This document shows, piece after piece, positions 49,988 to 58,937 of a stretch of 64,000 nt of DNA; the first letter of the stretch is position 1, and the number at the start of each line of letters is the position of its first letter. This DNA comes from 20CM-2-55-15 sp964633285 (GTDB taxonomy: Bacteria; Acidobacteriota; Terriglobia; 20CM-2-55-15). The notes beneath the pieces were generated by a model that saw nothing but the letters and a program-made list of their open reading frames with translations, made no database searches and was not told where the DNA came from. The stretch is from contig CAZWGA010000022.1 in NCBI GenBank assembly GCA_964633285.1, positions 1-64,000 of the forward strand, given 5' to 3'. A program made the position numbers and the translations under genes.

Positions 49988-52699
49988 TCAGTCTACGAGT
50001 TCAACGAAGGATGTTTTGTTTTGCAGTGGAACAACGAGAGCGCCGCGTTCCGTGGAAAGCTTTTCCTTCACGCGATAGGTTCCGATTCCCGTGACTTTCG
50101 CCGGCTGCTCGATGCGCAATCGGGCTTGTGGCGCTGAAGCATTCGTTCGGGAAAGCCCGATGCGAACGGCGTGCGTTTTCGTCTGGATTTCGACGCTATC
50201 GAATGTTCCGGAATCGAGTGTGAGCCACAAGCCGCGCGGCGCCACGTAGACGCGCTGACGGAAAGGGTCAAGCGGTTGGACTCTGATCCAGTCACCTTCA
50301 GTCTTCACGTTCCCGCCAAAAGCCTGCCAGCCGAATTCCGGATGGTTGATGACATAAGTTCCCGCATTGGCAGCGACGCCGAAGAAATTCGGACCGTAGT
50401 CACCGGAGTAAGTATCCCAGCGCATGTTTTGAGGAAAAGAATGAAAAGCCGTTCCGGCGAATCCTTCCTGATCGATGTTGCTCAATCCGCCCATTGCGCC
50501 CGCATAGCCGACACGCAACAGGTAAACGTCATCCGGATTGTCGCGAAAGGCCGACAGCACGGGAATAGCGTTAAGGCCGGAGCCGTAGTGATGCAACTGC
50601 CGCTCGGTGCCGCCTCCGGGTGCTGCTCCGTAAAAGAAATCCCAAAACCGGCGGGCGCTGCCGTTGTAGCCCCAGTGAGGGATCGACGGCATATAACCGA
50701 GGATCGAATCGAGCGTGATTTTAGCCTCGCCGGCATGGCCAAAATATTTGGTGATGCCGTAAATCTGTTCCTGTCCGGTGGAGTCCCATGCCATTTCGCT
50801 GCCAAAGGGCACCGCACGGCGGCTCCAGTCTTCAGCGTGATTCTTCAACTGCGCTTCGAGAGCGTTGGCCTGTTCAACCCGGTTCTCATGTTTAAGATCG
50901 TCGAGAAGAAACAGAAAAATCGTGCCGTCCATGAGGCCATCGCGGCTGTTGCCGATGTTGGAATGCGTGCCGAGATAGTTCGCGGTTTGGAAGGCCTGGT
51001 TCAAATACCAGTCCCACGGATGTTTCGTGACGAGTCCCGGATAGTTTCTCGCCACTCGATACATCGCCCAGTAAGCGGCAACAACGTGAGGATAGTTGTA
51101 CGCGCGGTTGACCGCTTCCGATGCGGTTTTGTTCCAACTGGTCCATGATCCCCAATTGATTCGGGAGTCGTAAGGAAAGTCTGGCAACGCCGCGGGATCG
51201 TGATAGAACAAGCTCTTTTTGACGCCGTATTGGCGCGGCCCTTCGCTGTATTGGAGATTGCCCCAAAGCACGCCATCGATGAACTGCTCGAACTTCGCGA
51301 TCTCGTCTTTATTCGGCTGGCCGAATTCTTTCATCGCTGCGGCCAGCCACGAACCGGAACCGCCTTCGTCGCCGAGTCCGGCAATCCAGGCGCGCGCGTC
51401 CTGCAACACAATACGATTGTTTGCGCGATCGTAAGTCATCACGGACGGGCTGCGATGAAACGGGTCGTTTGGATCGACGTACCATTGTCTGGTGAAAAGA
51501 AAATTGCCGAGGTCGGCGACCGCCTGGGCCGCCGGTTTGATGACGTAATAGCTCAGTGACTGGTTCGTGCCGTCGTCGTATGTGATCGACAGGCGCGCGC
51601 GGCCCCATGTTCTGCCGCGCAGACTGTAGTTTTTCCAACCGGTTCTTGTTGGGGCGCTTTCCTGGATCGTTATTGCATTTTGGGGCTCAGCCGTTATGGA
51701 TGTGACCTTGCGCGGATAATTCAAAAACAGCTTCGCATCCTGGTCCATCGGGAGAATGTAACCGGGGATCCCGACCGCTACTGGCCGCTGGTTCGCGATC
51801 AGAGTTCGCTCGATGTCGCGAATTTCCGGCGCGACGATGAATTTCAGACCATAGGTTCTCGTTTCACCGGGTGCGAGCATCGCCATCGTTGGCGGATTCC
51901 ATTGTCCCTTACCTTGCCATTCGCGTTCGGCCCATGCTTTCGAGTGCGCCATCCACTCGAAGGAGCCTTCGTATGGATTTCCCCGGGAGAACATGTTGTC
52001 CGGCCCGTTCGGTTCGCTCAGCAGATGCCACGCTTCGAACGGAGTCTTTCCATAAGGCACGACGACGAGCGCCGGCCCATGCCCGTTCAGTCGCGTGACC
52101 TGCACGTAGCCGCCGTCTTCGTTGATCGCGGGATCGTAGAACGAATTGGTCTCTTCCATATCAACGAGGCGGCGGCCTTTTAGCATGTTGTTGAAAATCA
52201 TCGGAAAGCCGAGCGCGCCGATTTCGACGGAGCCTGCGGAGGTGTTTTTCAAATCGAAGGTCAGGACCAGCCGGCCGTTGTCGAGTTGCCATCGCCGCGT
52301 GATCTGAATCGGGCAGCCTTCAGGGAGAGTCGCGGACAGATCGGCGGCGGCAAGAACCGGCGCCGCTGCTCGAAGCGCCTGAACCGGACGTCGCGCCGCG
52401 CTGGTTGAATAATCCGTCCATTGCCCCGAGCCGCTCGCTCTCGCACGGAAAGTCACATCGCCGACCGAATTGAAACCCTCGGCTGCGCGGTTTGCCAGGC
52501 GATCCATCGGAGCGAAATCGAAACCGCTCGATGCTTTGGGTTGGAGCGATGCAACCGTCTGAGATGTTGTGACGAGTTTCAGGCTGAAGTCCGGCGTTTC
52601 GAAGTCGATGGTGCCTGAAGGACTCTGCGCTACGAAAGCAAGCAACGGCGCCGCAAGCAGGACACTCAGGAAATGTACGGAAACAATTCTTCTCCGCAT
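49988..52699 (-). CDS. Secreted DUF5695-type protein, likely carbohydrate-active
   Basis: A 903-residue protein from the ATG at 52699 with a signal peptide (MRRRIVSVHFLSVLLAAPLLAFVA). The N-terminal half is beta-sandwich-like (to about residue 400). The middle and C-terminal parts contain the helical toroid expected of an (alpha/alpha)6 glycosidase-like fold, with Trp/Asp/Glu-rich segments such as SRINWGSWTSWNKTASEAVNRAYNYPHV, GSEMAWDSTGQEQIYG and WDTYSGDYGPNFFGV. I match it to DUF5695, seen next to glycoside hydrolases; the reaction is unknown. It diverges from a GH127 gene. The ribosome binding site is weak. Confidence 0.72.
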   Translation of the reverse strand: MRRRIVSVHFLSVLLAAPLLAFVAQSPSGTIDFETPDFSLKLVTTSQTVASLQPKASSGFDFAPMDRLANRAAEGFNSVGDVTFRARASGSGQWTDYSTSAARRPVQALRAAAPVLAAADLSATLPEGCPIQITRRWQLDNGRLVLTFDLKNTSAGSVEIGALGFPMIFNNMLKGRRLVDMEETNSFYDPAINEDGGYVQVTRLNGHGPALVVVPYGKTPFEAWHLLSEPNGPDNMFSRGNPYEGSFEWMAHSKAWAEREWQGKGQWNPPTMAMLAPGETRTYGLKFIVAPEIRDIERTLIANQRPVAVGIPGYILPMDQDAKLFLNYPRKVTSITAEPQNAITIQESAPTRTGWKNYSLRGRTWGRARLSITYDDGTNQSLSYYVIKPAAQAVADLGNFLFTRQWYVDPNDPFHRSPSVMTYDRANNRIVLQDARAWIAGLGDEGGSGSWLAAAMKEFGQPNKDEIAKFEQFIDGVLWGNLQYSEGPRQYGVKKSLFYHDPAALPDFPYDSRINWGSWTSWNKTASEAVNRAYNYPHVVAAYWAMYRVARNYPGLVTKHPWDWYLNQAFQTANYLGTHSNIGNSRDGLMDGTIFLFLLDDLKHENRVEQANALEAQLKNHAEDWSRRAVPFGSEMAWDSTGQEQIYGITKYFGHAGEAKITLDSILGYMPSIPHWGYNGSARRFWDFFYGAAPGGGTERQLHHYGSGLNAIPVLSAFRDNPDDVYLLRVGYAGAMGGLSNIDQEGFAGTAFHSFPQNMRWDTYSGDYGPNFFGVAANAGTYVINHPEFGWQAFGGNVKTEGDWIRVQPLDPFRQRVYVAPRGLWLTLDSGTFDSVEIQTKTHAVRIGLSRTNASAPQARLRIEQPAKVTGIGTYRVKEKLSTERGALVVPLQNKTSFVELVD

Positions 52700-52757
52700 C
52701 GTCGTGTTAGACCCGGCTTCAGAAGATGGGAACATTCTACACACATTGTGTTGTTTC

Positions 52758-52801
52758 CGGCGTCAGACCCTTGTTTTATCAGTTTGTCGGGTCTGACGCC
52801 G
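52758..52801. repeat. 13-bp inverted repeat between divergent CAZyme genes
   Basis: CGGCGTCAGACCC (52758-52770) and GGGTCTGACGCCG (52789-52801) are perfectly complementary with an 18-nt loop. It lies between the divergent DUF5695 and GH127 genes. It could be a regulator site shared by both or a dispersed palindromic repeat. Confidence 0.6.
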
Positions 52802-52858
52802 AATTACCCTACGCCAGTTCTTGCAAACGGACCCGGATTCGCAGCAGACTTCCTAACC

Positions 52859-54946
52859 ATGCAATCCACACGACGAAACTTCCTGCGTGTTTCAACTCGC
52901 GCGGCAGTGGGACTGGCTGCCGGCGCGCGCGTTTCAACCGTAGCCGCTCAGGAACAACCGGCAACCGGCCTGCAGATGGCGCAGAATGCCGCGGTCCGTG
53001 CCTTCGAGGAGAAGATGCTTCGCGCGCGTCCCGTTCCGTTGAACCGCGTACGAGTTCTTGGTGGTCCGCTCAAGCGCGCTCAGGAGCTCACTGCAAAATA
53101 TCTGCTCGAGCTCGAACCGGATCGCATGCTCGCCTACTATCGAGTGCGTGCGGGATTGCCGCAAAGGGCGCAGCCATACGCCGGTTGGGATGGCGCGGGG
53201 AGAAATCTCACGGGTCACATTGCCGGGCATCACTTGTCCGCGGTGAGCTTGATGTACCTAGCGACCGGCGACCCGCGTTTCAAGGAACGCGCCGATTATA
53301 TCGTTCGCGAGCTTAAAGAAGTTCAGGACAAACAGTCCGATGGATATCTCAGCGCGCTCGAAGGCGGACGCGAGGCTTTCGCCGCTCTATCGAAGGGCGA
53401 AATCCGTTCGGCAGCTTTCGATCTGAACGGCTTGTGGTCGCCCTGGTACACGTTGCACAAGACCTACGCGGGGCTGCGCGATGCTTACCGATATACGGGC
53501 AATCGCACCGCGCTGGCAATGGAGATCAAGTATGCCGCGTGGGCTGAACGCGTGCTCGCGCCCCTGACGGATGCGCAGGTCCAGCGCAGCCTGAATACAG
53601 AACACGGCGGGATGAACGAGGTGCTCGCCGATCTTTATGCGGATACCGGCGACCGGCGATGGCTCGATCTTTCTTACCGGTTCGAGCATCGTGCCTTCAC
53701 GGATCCGCTTAAGCGGCACGAGGACAATCTTTCGGGCAAACATGGAAATTGTCAGATCCCGAAGCTCGTCGGCTCGGCTGCGCGCTACGGCTACAATGGC
53801 GATCCTTCCGATCTTCTTGCGGCGTCGTTTTTCTGGGATCGCGTCGTGCAACACCACAGTTACGCCACAGGCGGTCACGGCCTCGCCGAATACTTCGGGC
53901 CGCCCGATCAGTTGAGTCCACGCGTCGATGGCCGGACCTGCGAGACCTGCAACGTTTACAACATGATCAAGCTTACGCGCCGGTTGTTCTCGCTGCGGCC
54001 CGACCCGATCTACGCCGACTTTCACGAGCGCGCTCTGTTCAATCACATCCTGGCGTCCATCGATCCGGAAGACGGCCGTACATCGTATATGGTGCCGGTT
54101 GGACGCGGAGTGCAGCAGGAGTATCAAAACATGCTTCAGAGCTTCACGTGTTGTGTAGGCACGGGCATGGAGAGTCACGCGCTGCACGGCTATGGGATCT
54201 ACTACGAGTCGCCGGAGAAACTGTGGGTCAACCTGTTCGTGCCGTCATCCGCGCAATTCAGATCCGGCGTACAACTCAAGATGGATACCGGCTTCCCCGA
54301 TGGCGATACCGCAACGATCGCACTGACGGCGCCGATGCCCAGGGCTTTCACGCTTGCCCTGCGGCGGCCCGTTTGGGCAGGCGATGGATTTGTTGTGAAG
54401 GTGAACGGCGAGCGGATCGAACAACCGCCGCTGTCGAGCCTGCATGATGCCGGAGCCGGAGGGCGCGGCAACGCGCCTGGCAATGAAGCGATTCAGCGGC
54501 AGACCGGCTCGTATGTCGAACTCAAGCGGACGTGGAAGACCGGTGACACGATCGAATTGAGCCTGCCCAAATCGCTTCGGATGGAACCGACGCCCGATAA
54601 TCCTCAGGTCGCGGCGATCATGTGGGGGCCGCTCGCCCTTGCCGCCGATTTGGGACCGCGCCGCGAAAGACGCGGACAGGAAGATCGCGCCGCAGACGAA
54701 GCTGCCCTCGCTCAGGTCCCGGTGTTCGTTGCCGCAGGACGTCCTGTCACGGAATGGGTGACGCCGGCGGGTTCCCGTCCGGGGGATTTTCACGTACAGC
54801 CCCTGGCCCGCATACCCGCGCAACCTGCGAATCCAACGGACGTGATGCTGGCGCCGTTCTACCGGACGCATCGCCGCAACTACAGCGTTTATTTCGATGT
54901 CCTCACGCCGAAAGATTTCGAGGACAGAGCCGCAAAGCGAAAGTGA
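52859..54946 (+). CDS. GH127-family beta-L-arabinofuranosidase-like enzyme
   Basis: A 695-residue protein from the ATG at 52859, giving a Tat signal (STRRNFLRVSTRAAVGLAAG). The (alpha/alpha)6 barrel of the DUF1680/GH127 family follows: YAGWDGAGRNLTGHIAGHHLSA, LNTEHGGMNEVLADLY and HGNCQIPKLVGSAARY. The zinc/catalytic set of GH127 is present: Glu362 and Cys364 in CETCNVYNM, and the Cys431-Cys432 pair in SFTCCVGTGMESH, matching Glu338, Cys340, Cys417 and Cys418 of the HypBA1 enzyme. It probably removes beta-L-arabinofuranose units from plant glycans or glycoproteins in the periplasm. The frame opens earlier (52673), but those residues are non-coding-like. Confidence 0.9.
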   Translation: MQSTRRNFLRVSTRAAVGLAAGARVSTVAAQEQPATGLQMAQNAAVRAFEEKMLRARPVPLNRVRVLGGPLKRAQELTAKYLLELEPDRMLAYYRVRAGLPQRAQPYAGWDGAGRNLTGHIAGHHLSAVSLMYLATGDPRFKERADYIVRELKEVQDKQSDGYLSALEGGREAFAALSKGEIRSAAFDLNGLWSPWYTLHKTYAGLRDAYRYTGNRTALAMEIKYAAWAERVLAPLTDAQVQRSLNTEHGGMNEVLADLYADTGDRRWLDLSYRFEHRAFTDPLKRHEDNLSGKHGNCQIPKLVGSAARYGYNGDPSDLLAASFFWDRVVQHHSYATGGHGLAEYFGPPDQLSPRVDGRTCETCNVYNMIKLTRRLFSLRPDPIYADFHERALFNHILASIDPEDGRTSYMVPVGRGVQQEYQNMLQSFTCCVGTGMESHALHGYGIYYESPEKLWVNLFVPSSAQFRSGVQLKMDTGFPDGDTATIALTAPMPRAFTLALRRPVWAGDGFVVKVNGERIEQPPLSSLHDAGAGGRGNAPGNEAIQRQTGSYVELKRTWKTGDTIELSLPKSLRMEPTPDNPQVAAIMWGPLALAADLGPRRERRGQEDRAADEAALAQVPVFVAAGRPVTEWVTPAGSRPGDFHVQPLARIPAQPANPTDVMLAPFYRTHRRNYSVYFDVLTPKDFEDRAAKRK

Positions 54947-54952
54947 GCTCTT

Positions 54953-55042
54953 GGGATGTCAAATGTTGGGACATCCCATATGCAATGTCACATTACTGGG
55001 AATATGACATTGCAGATGGGATATTCCAATATTTGAAATATC
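54953..55042. repeat. Imperfect 42-bp inverted repeat between convergent genes
   Basis: Arms 54953-54994 and 55001-55042 pair at 34 of 42 positions with a 6-nt loop. Most mismatches are G-to-A or C-to-T type, suggesting decay of a once-perfect palindrome. The left arm begins GGGATGTCAAATG, shared with the element at 49690-49848. It fills the space between the GH127 stop and the TonB receptor stop. Confidence 0.7.
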
Positions 55043-55048
55043 GGAATC

Positions 55049-58000
55049 TTAGAAGGTCAGTGTGGCGCGCAAATTGATTGTGCGTGCTCCGGTAATCACT
55101 CCAGCGGTCTGACCATTGACGACGCCGAATGACGTGCTGAATGCGTCCGCATTGGGGAAGGCCCACCTCGGGTGATTCAGAACGTTGTTCAGACCCGCAA
55201 AAAGCGTCAGGCGTCCTCTCTCCGCGACACTGAAATTCTTCGTCATTGATAAATTCCAGTTGAACGTATTTCTGTCGCGCAGAAAAAGTGTCTGGCCAAA
55301 ATCGCCGGGCGTTGTATTCGGAACCAGGAACTGTGGATTGGCGCGGCCGTCCGGACCGATCAACTTCGGATCCACCGCGAGGCGTTGCAAATCCGTTGCA
55401 CCGGCCCTGCCGGTCAAACGAGTCCGATCGACACCGAACAGATCTCGAATCTGATCCAGCGTCACGCCGGGCGCAAGGCGAACACCGTTTCCAATGCCGG
55501 TGGTTGTATTGACGGTCTGGAATGTTCCGCCGGTTAACTGGATTGGCGTTCCGGTTTGAAGGATGAATACCGAACCCATTGTCCAGCCACCCACGATCCC
55601 GTTAAGCACGCTGTTGTTCAAAGGCAGCCAGCGGCCACGGCCGACAGGCAGTTCATACGTTCCGAATGTTTGAAGAACGTGCCGGACATCGAACGGAGAA
55701 ACGCGCCGGCTTCGTCCGATATCGCGCAATGTAACGAAGTCCAGATCCTGCTGTGCCGTGTCTCTGGCCAGGTTTGTCAGGCTCTTGCTCCATGTGTAAT
55801 TCGTGGTCCAGCTTGTGCCGTGATTGAAACGTTGGCGGAACTGAACCTGAAGGCCGTTGTAATTGCTCCAGCCTGTGTCGTCGACATAGGTGAAGCGGCC
55901 GGCAACGAACGGATTGAGCAGGAAAAAATTGATGGGATACGGCCCGGGCGCGTTGGCCGTAGGTTGTACCCGGCCGCAGGGACTGAACGAACTCCCAAAC
56001 ATCCGGCAAACGTAATTCTGATTTGTCGCCAGTGTGTTGGCCAGGGCTCCGGCCTCACCGTTTTGAAGGTTGGTGATAAATCCGTTGGACGCATAACCGC
56101 TGCCGGCCGCAATGGCGCCAAGCGAGCCGCGAGCGCCGAAGGCCGCATCGAAGATAGGCAGCGCCGTCTGTCCCGCTCGCCCAAGATTCTGGAAGCTGTT
56201 GACGCCGCCGGCCGCGTTGATCGCGAGGTTGTTCTGCGCATTCTTAAATTCCTGCAGGAATCCATTTTCGAAGATGTTCACCTCATTCAAATTGCTCGTG
56301 CGCCACGAAAGGTGCGATTGATTACCGACGTAGCGAACCTCGAGTGCGCTGTTGTTCCACAACTGGCGTTCGATGCCAAGGTGGTAGTTTTCGGTGTACG
56401 GCGCGCGCAGAGTAGGATCTATCCCGCTGATCGGCCGCCCATCAAAAGTCGAGTCCGCCAGATTGAATACTTTTTTGTACTCGGTAGTGGAAAACGCAAA
56501 TGAAGAGACGCTCAATGGATTCGAGATGATGTCCGACAGCGTGTAGAAAGCAGGCAACGACGTCTGTCCGGCCTGGCCCGGAATCAGTGTGGTTGCACTG
56601 ACGGTCTTGCCGGCATTGGGCCCGATGTTCGCCGCAAAGAACTGCGTGCCTTCGTCGTAAACAATCAGGCCGAAATAAGCTCGAACCACCGTCTTCGAAT
56701 CGCCGAGAAGTTTTCCAAGTAAACCGCTGGTTGCTTTGGGATTCCACGCAACACCGAGATTAGGAGCAAAATTCTTCCAATCGGTGCCGTAGGGCACTCG
56801 GCCCACTGTGAGTGTCGGATTGTTGTTCCCGCTGAGCGCGCCGGGTGTGAACAATTGAGTTGAGGGACCAAAAATGCTTGCGAGATCGGGAGAAGCCGCG
56901 AGGCCCTTCACGTCATGCATAGGGCCCTGAACTTCCCAACGCATTCCATAGTTCAACGTCACGGTGGGCTTGATGCGCCATCGATCCTGCACGAAGGCTC
57001 CGCCCATTTGTGAATTGGTCCAGGTGTAGTTTTGGAAACCGTCGTACTTGAACGTATCCGGATTAACGACCTTGGTGAAGTTCGCCGTCGATACCCTTCC
57101 GGTCAGGAGATTGTACAGAGCCAGAGGATTCGGCAATTCGGTGCTGTTGATACCGGGCAGAGTTGCTGCCGTGTATGCCGTGGATACCTGAAGAGGATCA
57201 CCCGATGGTGTACCCGTTCCATAGGTCGGGACGGGAAATGTCTGGCCAATATCTTTCCAATCGGTGTTCCGGTAGCTGCCGCCCGCCGTGATGTTGTGCT
57301 GCCCGCGGTTCAAGGTCAACGTGTCCTGGATCGTCGTGATGAAGTGGCGCCCTGTGGTATTCGCCTGGTCGATGAATGGAACCGTTGGACCAAACGGCAG
57401 AGTGGCGCCGATTCGCAATGGTATGTCGTTGTACTGGTAATACAGTCCATATTCCGCTCTGCGGTTTGTGTCGCCACTATGCTGAACGCCGTACCGGAAT
57501 TCGTTGAACGTTTTCGACGACAACGTGGATTGCAGCGCTGCGGACCATACGAAGTAACCCAGGCGGAACGGATTCGTTCGATTGATGTCCGGCACCGGCA
57601 ATCTCTTTGCCCCAGGTTGCCAGTTATGCCAGTAGTTCCAGGTAAACGTCAGTTGCTCTTTCGGCGTGATGAAAGAGTCCACGCGGACCGAGGGAAAATA
57701 CGCATAGTTATTATTTTCGGCGTTCCACGTGTAGGTGTCGTGGTTGAAATCGTTGCCCGACGCAATCTTCGTGGCGTATTGCGGAATCTTGTTATTGATC
57801 GCAAGAATGGATTGCACGATCGGATCGAGTTTCGTCGGAGCGCCGACGGCAGCGGCGAGACTCAGTACGTTCGCCTTTCTCAAATCTGTGGTTGAGCCGT
57901 TCGCGAGATACGTGAAAATGCCTTTCTGAGCGTCCGGCGTTAACACCGTAATGTTGGTTGCGGTCGTGAGCGGCTGATACTGACGCTCGAAATTCATAAA

Positions 58001-58918
58001 GACGAAAATCTTCTTTTTCAAGTTGCCGTAGGGAATGAGCGGACCTCCAAAATTGCCGCCGTAATTCTGTGTGCGATTGTATGCGCGCGGCAATCCCTGG
58101 GCGTTTCGGGACCAGGAATTGGCATTGAACCGCTCACTCTGCGGCTCATAAAACGCGCTGCCGTGATATTCCTGGCCTCCGCGCCGCGTCGTGAATTTGA
58201 TATTCGCGCCGCTTTGCGCTCCGGAATCCGCGCTGAGCCCTCCGCTTTCGACCGACACTTCCTCAACGGCCCCCAGGCGCACAGGTACGGTCATGTAGAA
58301 CACCGTGCCGCCGCTCTTGAAACCGTTTGACGCGTCATTGATTCCGTCCACAGTGACGTTCACAGCGCCGCCCGGCAGGTTGTTGTATCGCGTATCGCCG
58401 CCGGTGGGAGGAGATGCCCCCGGCGCCAGTCTTGCCAATGCGAGCACGTTGCCGCGTCCGGCCAGCGGCAATTCCGAGATGCTCTTCGATTGAAGCGTAT
58501 CCGCGACCAATTGCGAAGTCGTCTCCAGCACCTGCGCGGTTTCGGCTGACACCGTTACCTCAGCGGATGCCTGGCCGACCTGCATGATGATTCTCACGTC
58601 CGTTGTCTGGCTTGTCGAAACAGAAATGTTCTGAAGGCGCGATGTCTGAAATCCCGGCTGTGTCGCAACGACTTCGTACAAGCCGCTCGCAAGATCGGGA
58701 AAAAGAAATGTTCCGTTTTCTGTCGAGAGCGTGTCTCTGGTGATGCCGGTCTTCGTGTCCTGCAACCGGATTTGAACGCCCGGGATCACCGCTCCTGTTT
58801 GATCATGGACGACGCCGGAAATCGCTCCGACAATTCGCAGTTGTGCCCAGGCGGCGGATCCGGCTGCGAGCCAGAAAATGATCAGCGCCATGATTGTTAT
58901 TGCTCTCGTTGTTCTCAT
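55049..58918 (-). CDS. Oar-like TonB-dependent receptor, second copy
   Basis: A 1289-residue outer-membrane protein from the ATG at 58918, with GGAGGAGG 5 nt upstream and a signal peptide (MRTTRAITIMALIIFWLAAGSAAWA). It has a carboxypeptidase-regulatory-like domain (residues ~28-115: AISGVVHDQTGAVIPGVQIRLQDTKTG...LYEVVATQPGF), a plug with LVADTLQSKSISELPLAGR and NNLPGGAVNVTVDGINDASN, and a large beta barrel ending TINLRATLTF. It is 19 nt downstream of the GH31 gene in the same direction, so it probably imports the sugars that enzyme releases or binds. Similar in layout but clearly divergent from the copy at 43396. Confidence 0.9.
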   Translation of the reverse strand: MRTTRAITIMALIIFWLAAGSAAWAQLRIVGAISGVVHDQTGAVIPGVQIRLQDTKTGITRDTLSTENGTFLFPDLASGLYEVVATQPGFQTSRLQNISVSTSQTTDVRIIMQVGQASAEVTVSAETAQVLETTSQLVADTLQSKSISELPLAGRGNVLALARLAPGASPPTGGDTRYNNLPGGAVNVTVDGINDASNGFKSGGTVFYMTVPVRLGAVEEVSVESGGLSADSGAQSGANIKFTTRRGGQEYHGSAFYEPQSERFNANSWSRNAQGLPRAYNRTQNYGGNFGGPLIPYGNLKKKIFVFMNFERQYQPLTTATNITVLTPDAQKGIFTYLANGSTTDLRKANVLSLAAAVGAPTKLDPIVQSILAINNKIPQYATKIASGNDFNHDTYTWNAENNNYAYFPSVRVDSFITPKEQLTFTWNYWHNWQPGAKRLPVPDINRTNPFRLGYFVWSAALQSTLSSKTFNEFRYGVQHSGDTNRRAEYGLYYQYNDIPLRIGATLPFGPTVPFIDQANTTGRHFITTIQDTLTLNRGQHNITAGGSYRNTDWKDIGQTFPVPTYGTGTPSGDPLQVSTAYTAATLPGINSTELPNPLALYNLLTGRVSTANFTKVVNPDTFKYDGFQNYTWTNSQMGGAFVQDRWRIKPTVTLNYGMRWEVQGPMHDVKGLAASPDLASIFGPSTQLFTPGALSGNNNPTLTVGRVPYGTDWKNFAPNLGVAWNPKATSGLLGKLLGDSKTVVRAYFGLIVYDEGTQFFAANIGPNAGKTVSATTLIPGQAGQTSLPAFYTLSDIISNPLSVSSFAFSTTEYKKVFNLADSTFDGRPISGIDPTLRAPYTENYHLGIERQLWNNSALEVRYVGNQSHLSWRTSNLNEVNIFENGFLQEFKNAQNNLAINAAGGVNSFQNLGRAGQTALPIFDAAFGARGSLGAIAAGSGYASNGFITNLQNGEAGALANTLATNQNYVCRMFGSSFSPCGRVQPTANAPGPYPINFFLLNPFVAGRFTYVDDTGWSNYNGLQVQFRQRFNHGTSWTTNYTWSKSLTNLARDTAQQDLDFVTLRDIGRSRRVSPFDVRHVLQTFGTYELPVGRGRWLPLNNSVLNGIVGGWTMGSVFILQTGTPIQLTGGTFQTVNTTTGIGNGVRLAPGVTLDQIRDLFGVDRTRLTGRAGATDLQRLAVDPKLIGPDGRANPQFLVPNTTPGDFGQTLFLRDRNTFNWNLSMTKNFSVAERGRLTLFAGLNNVLNHPRWAFPNADAFSTSFGVVNGQTAGVITGARTINLRATLTF

Positions 58919-58937
58919 CGTTTCCTCCTCCCGAGTC

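Noticed and set aside
50171..51148. 325-codon frame opposite the DUF5695 gene
   Set aside because: Shadow frame of a strongly supported gene; translation shows no recognisable domain.
55556..56503. 315-codon frame opposite the second TonB receptor
   Set aside because: Antisense shadow; residues are Arg/Val/Ile-biased as expected from the complementary codons of a beta-barrel gene.
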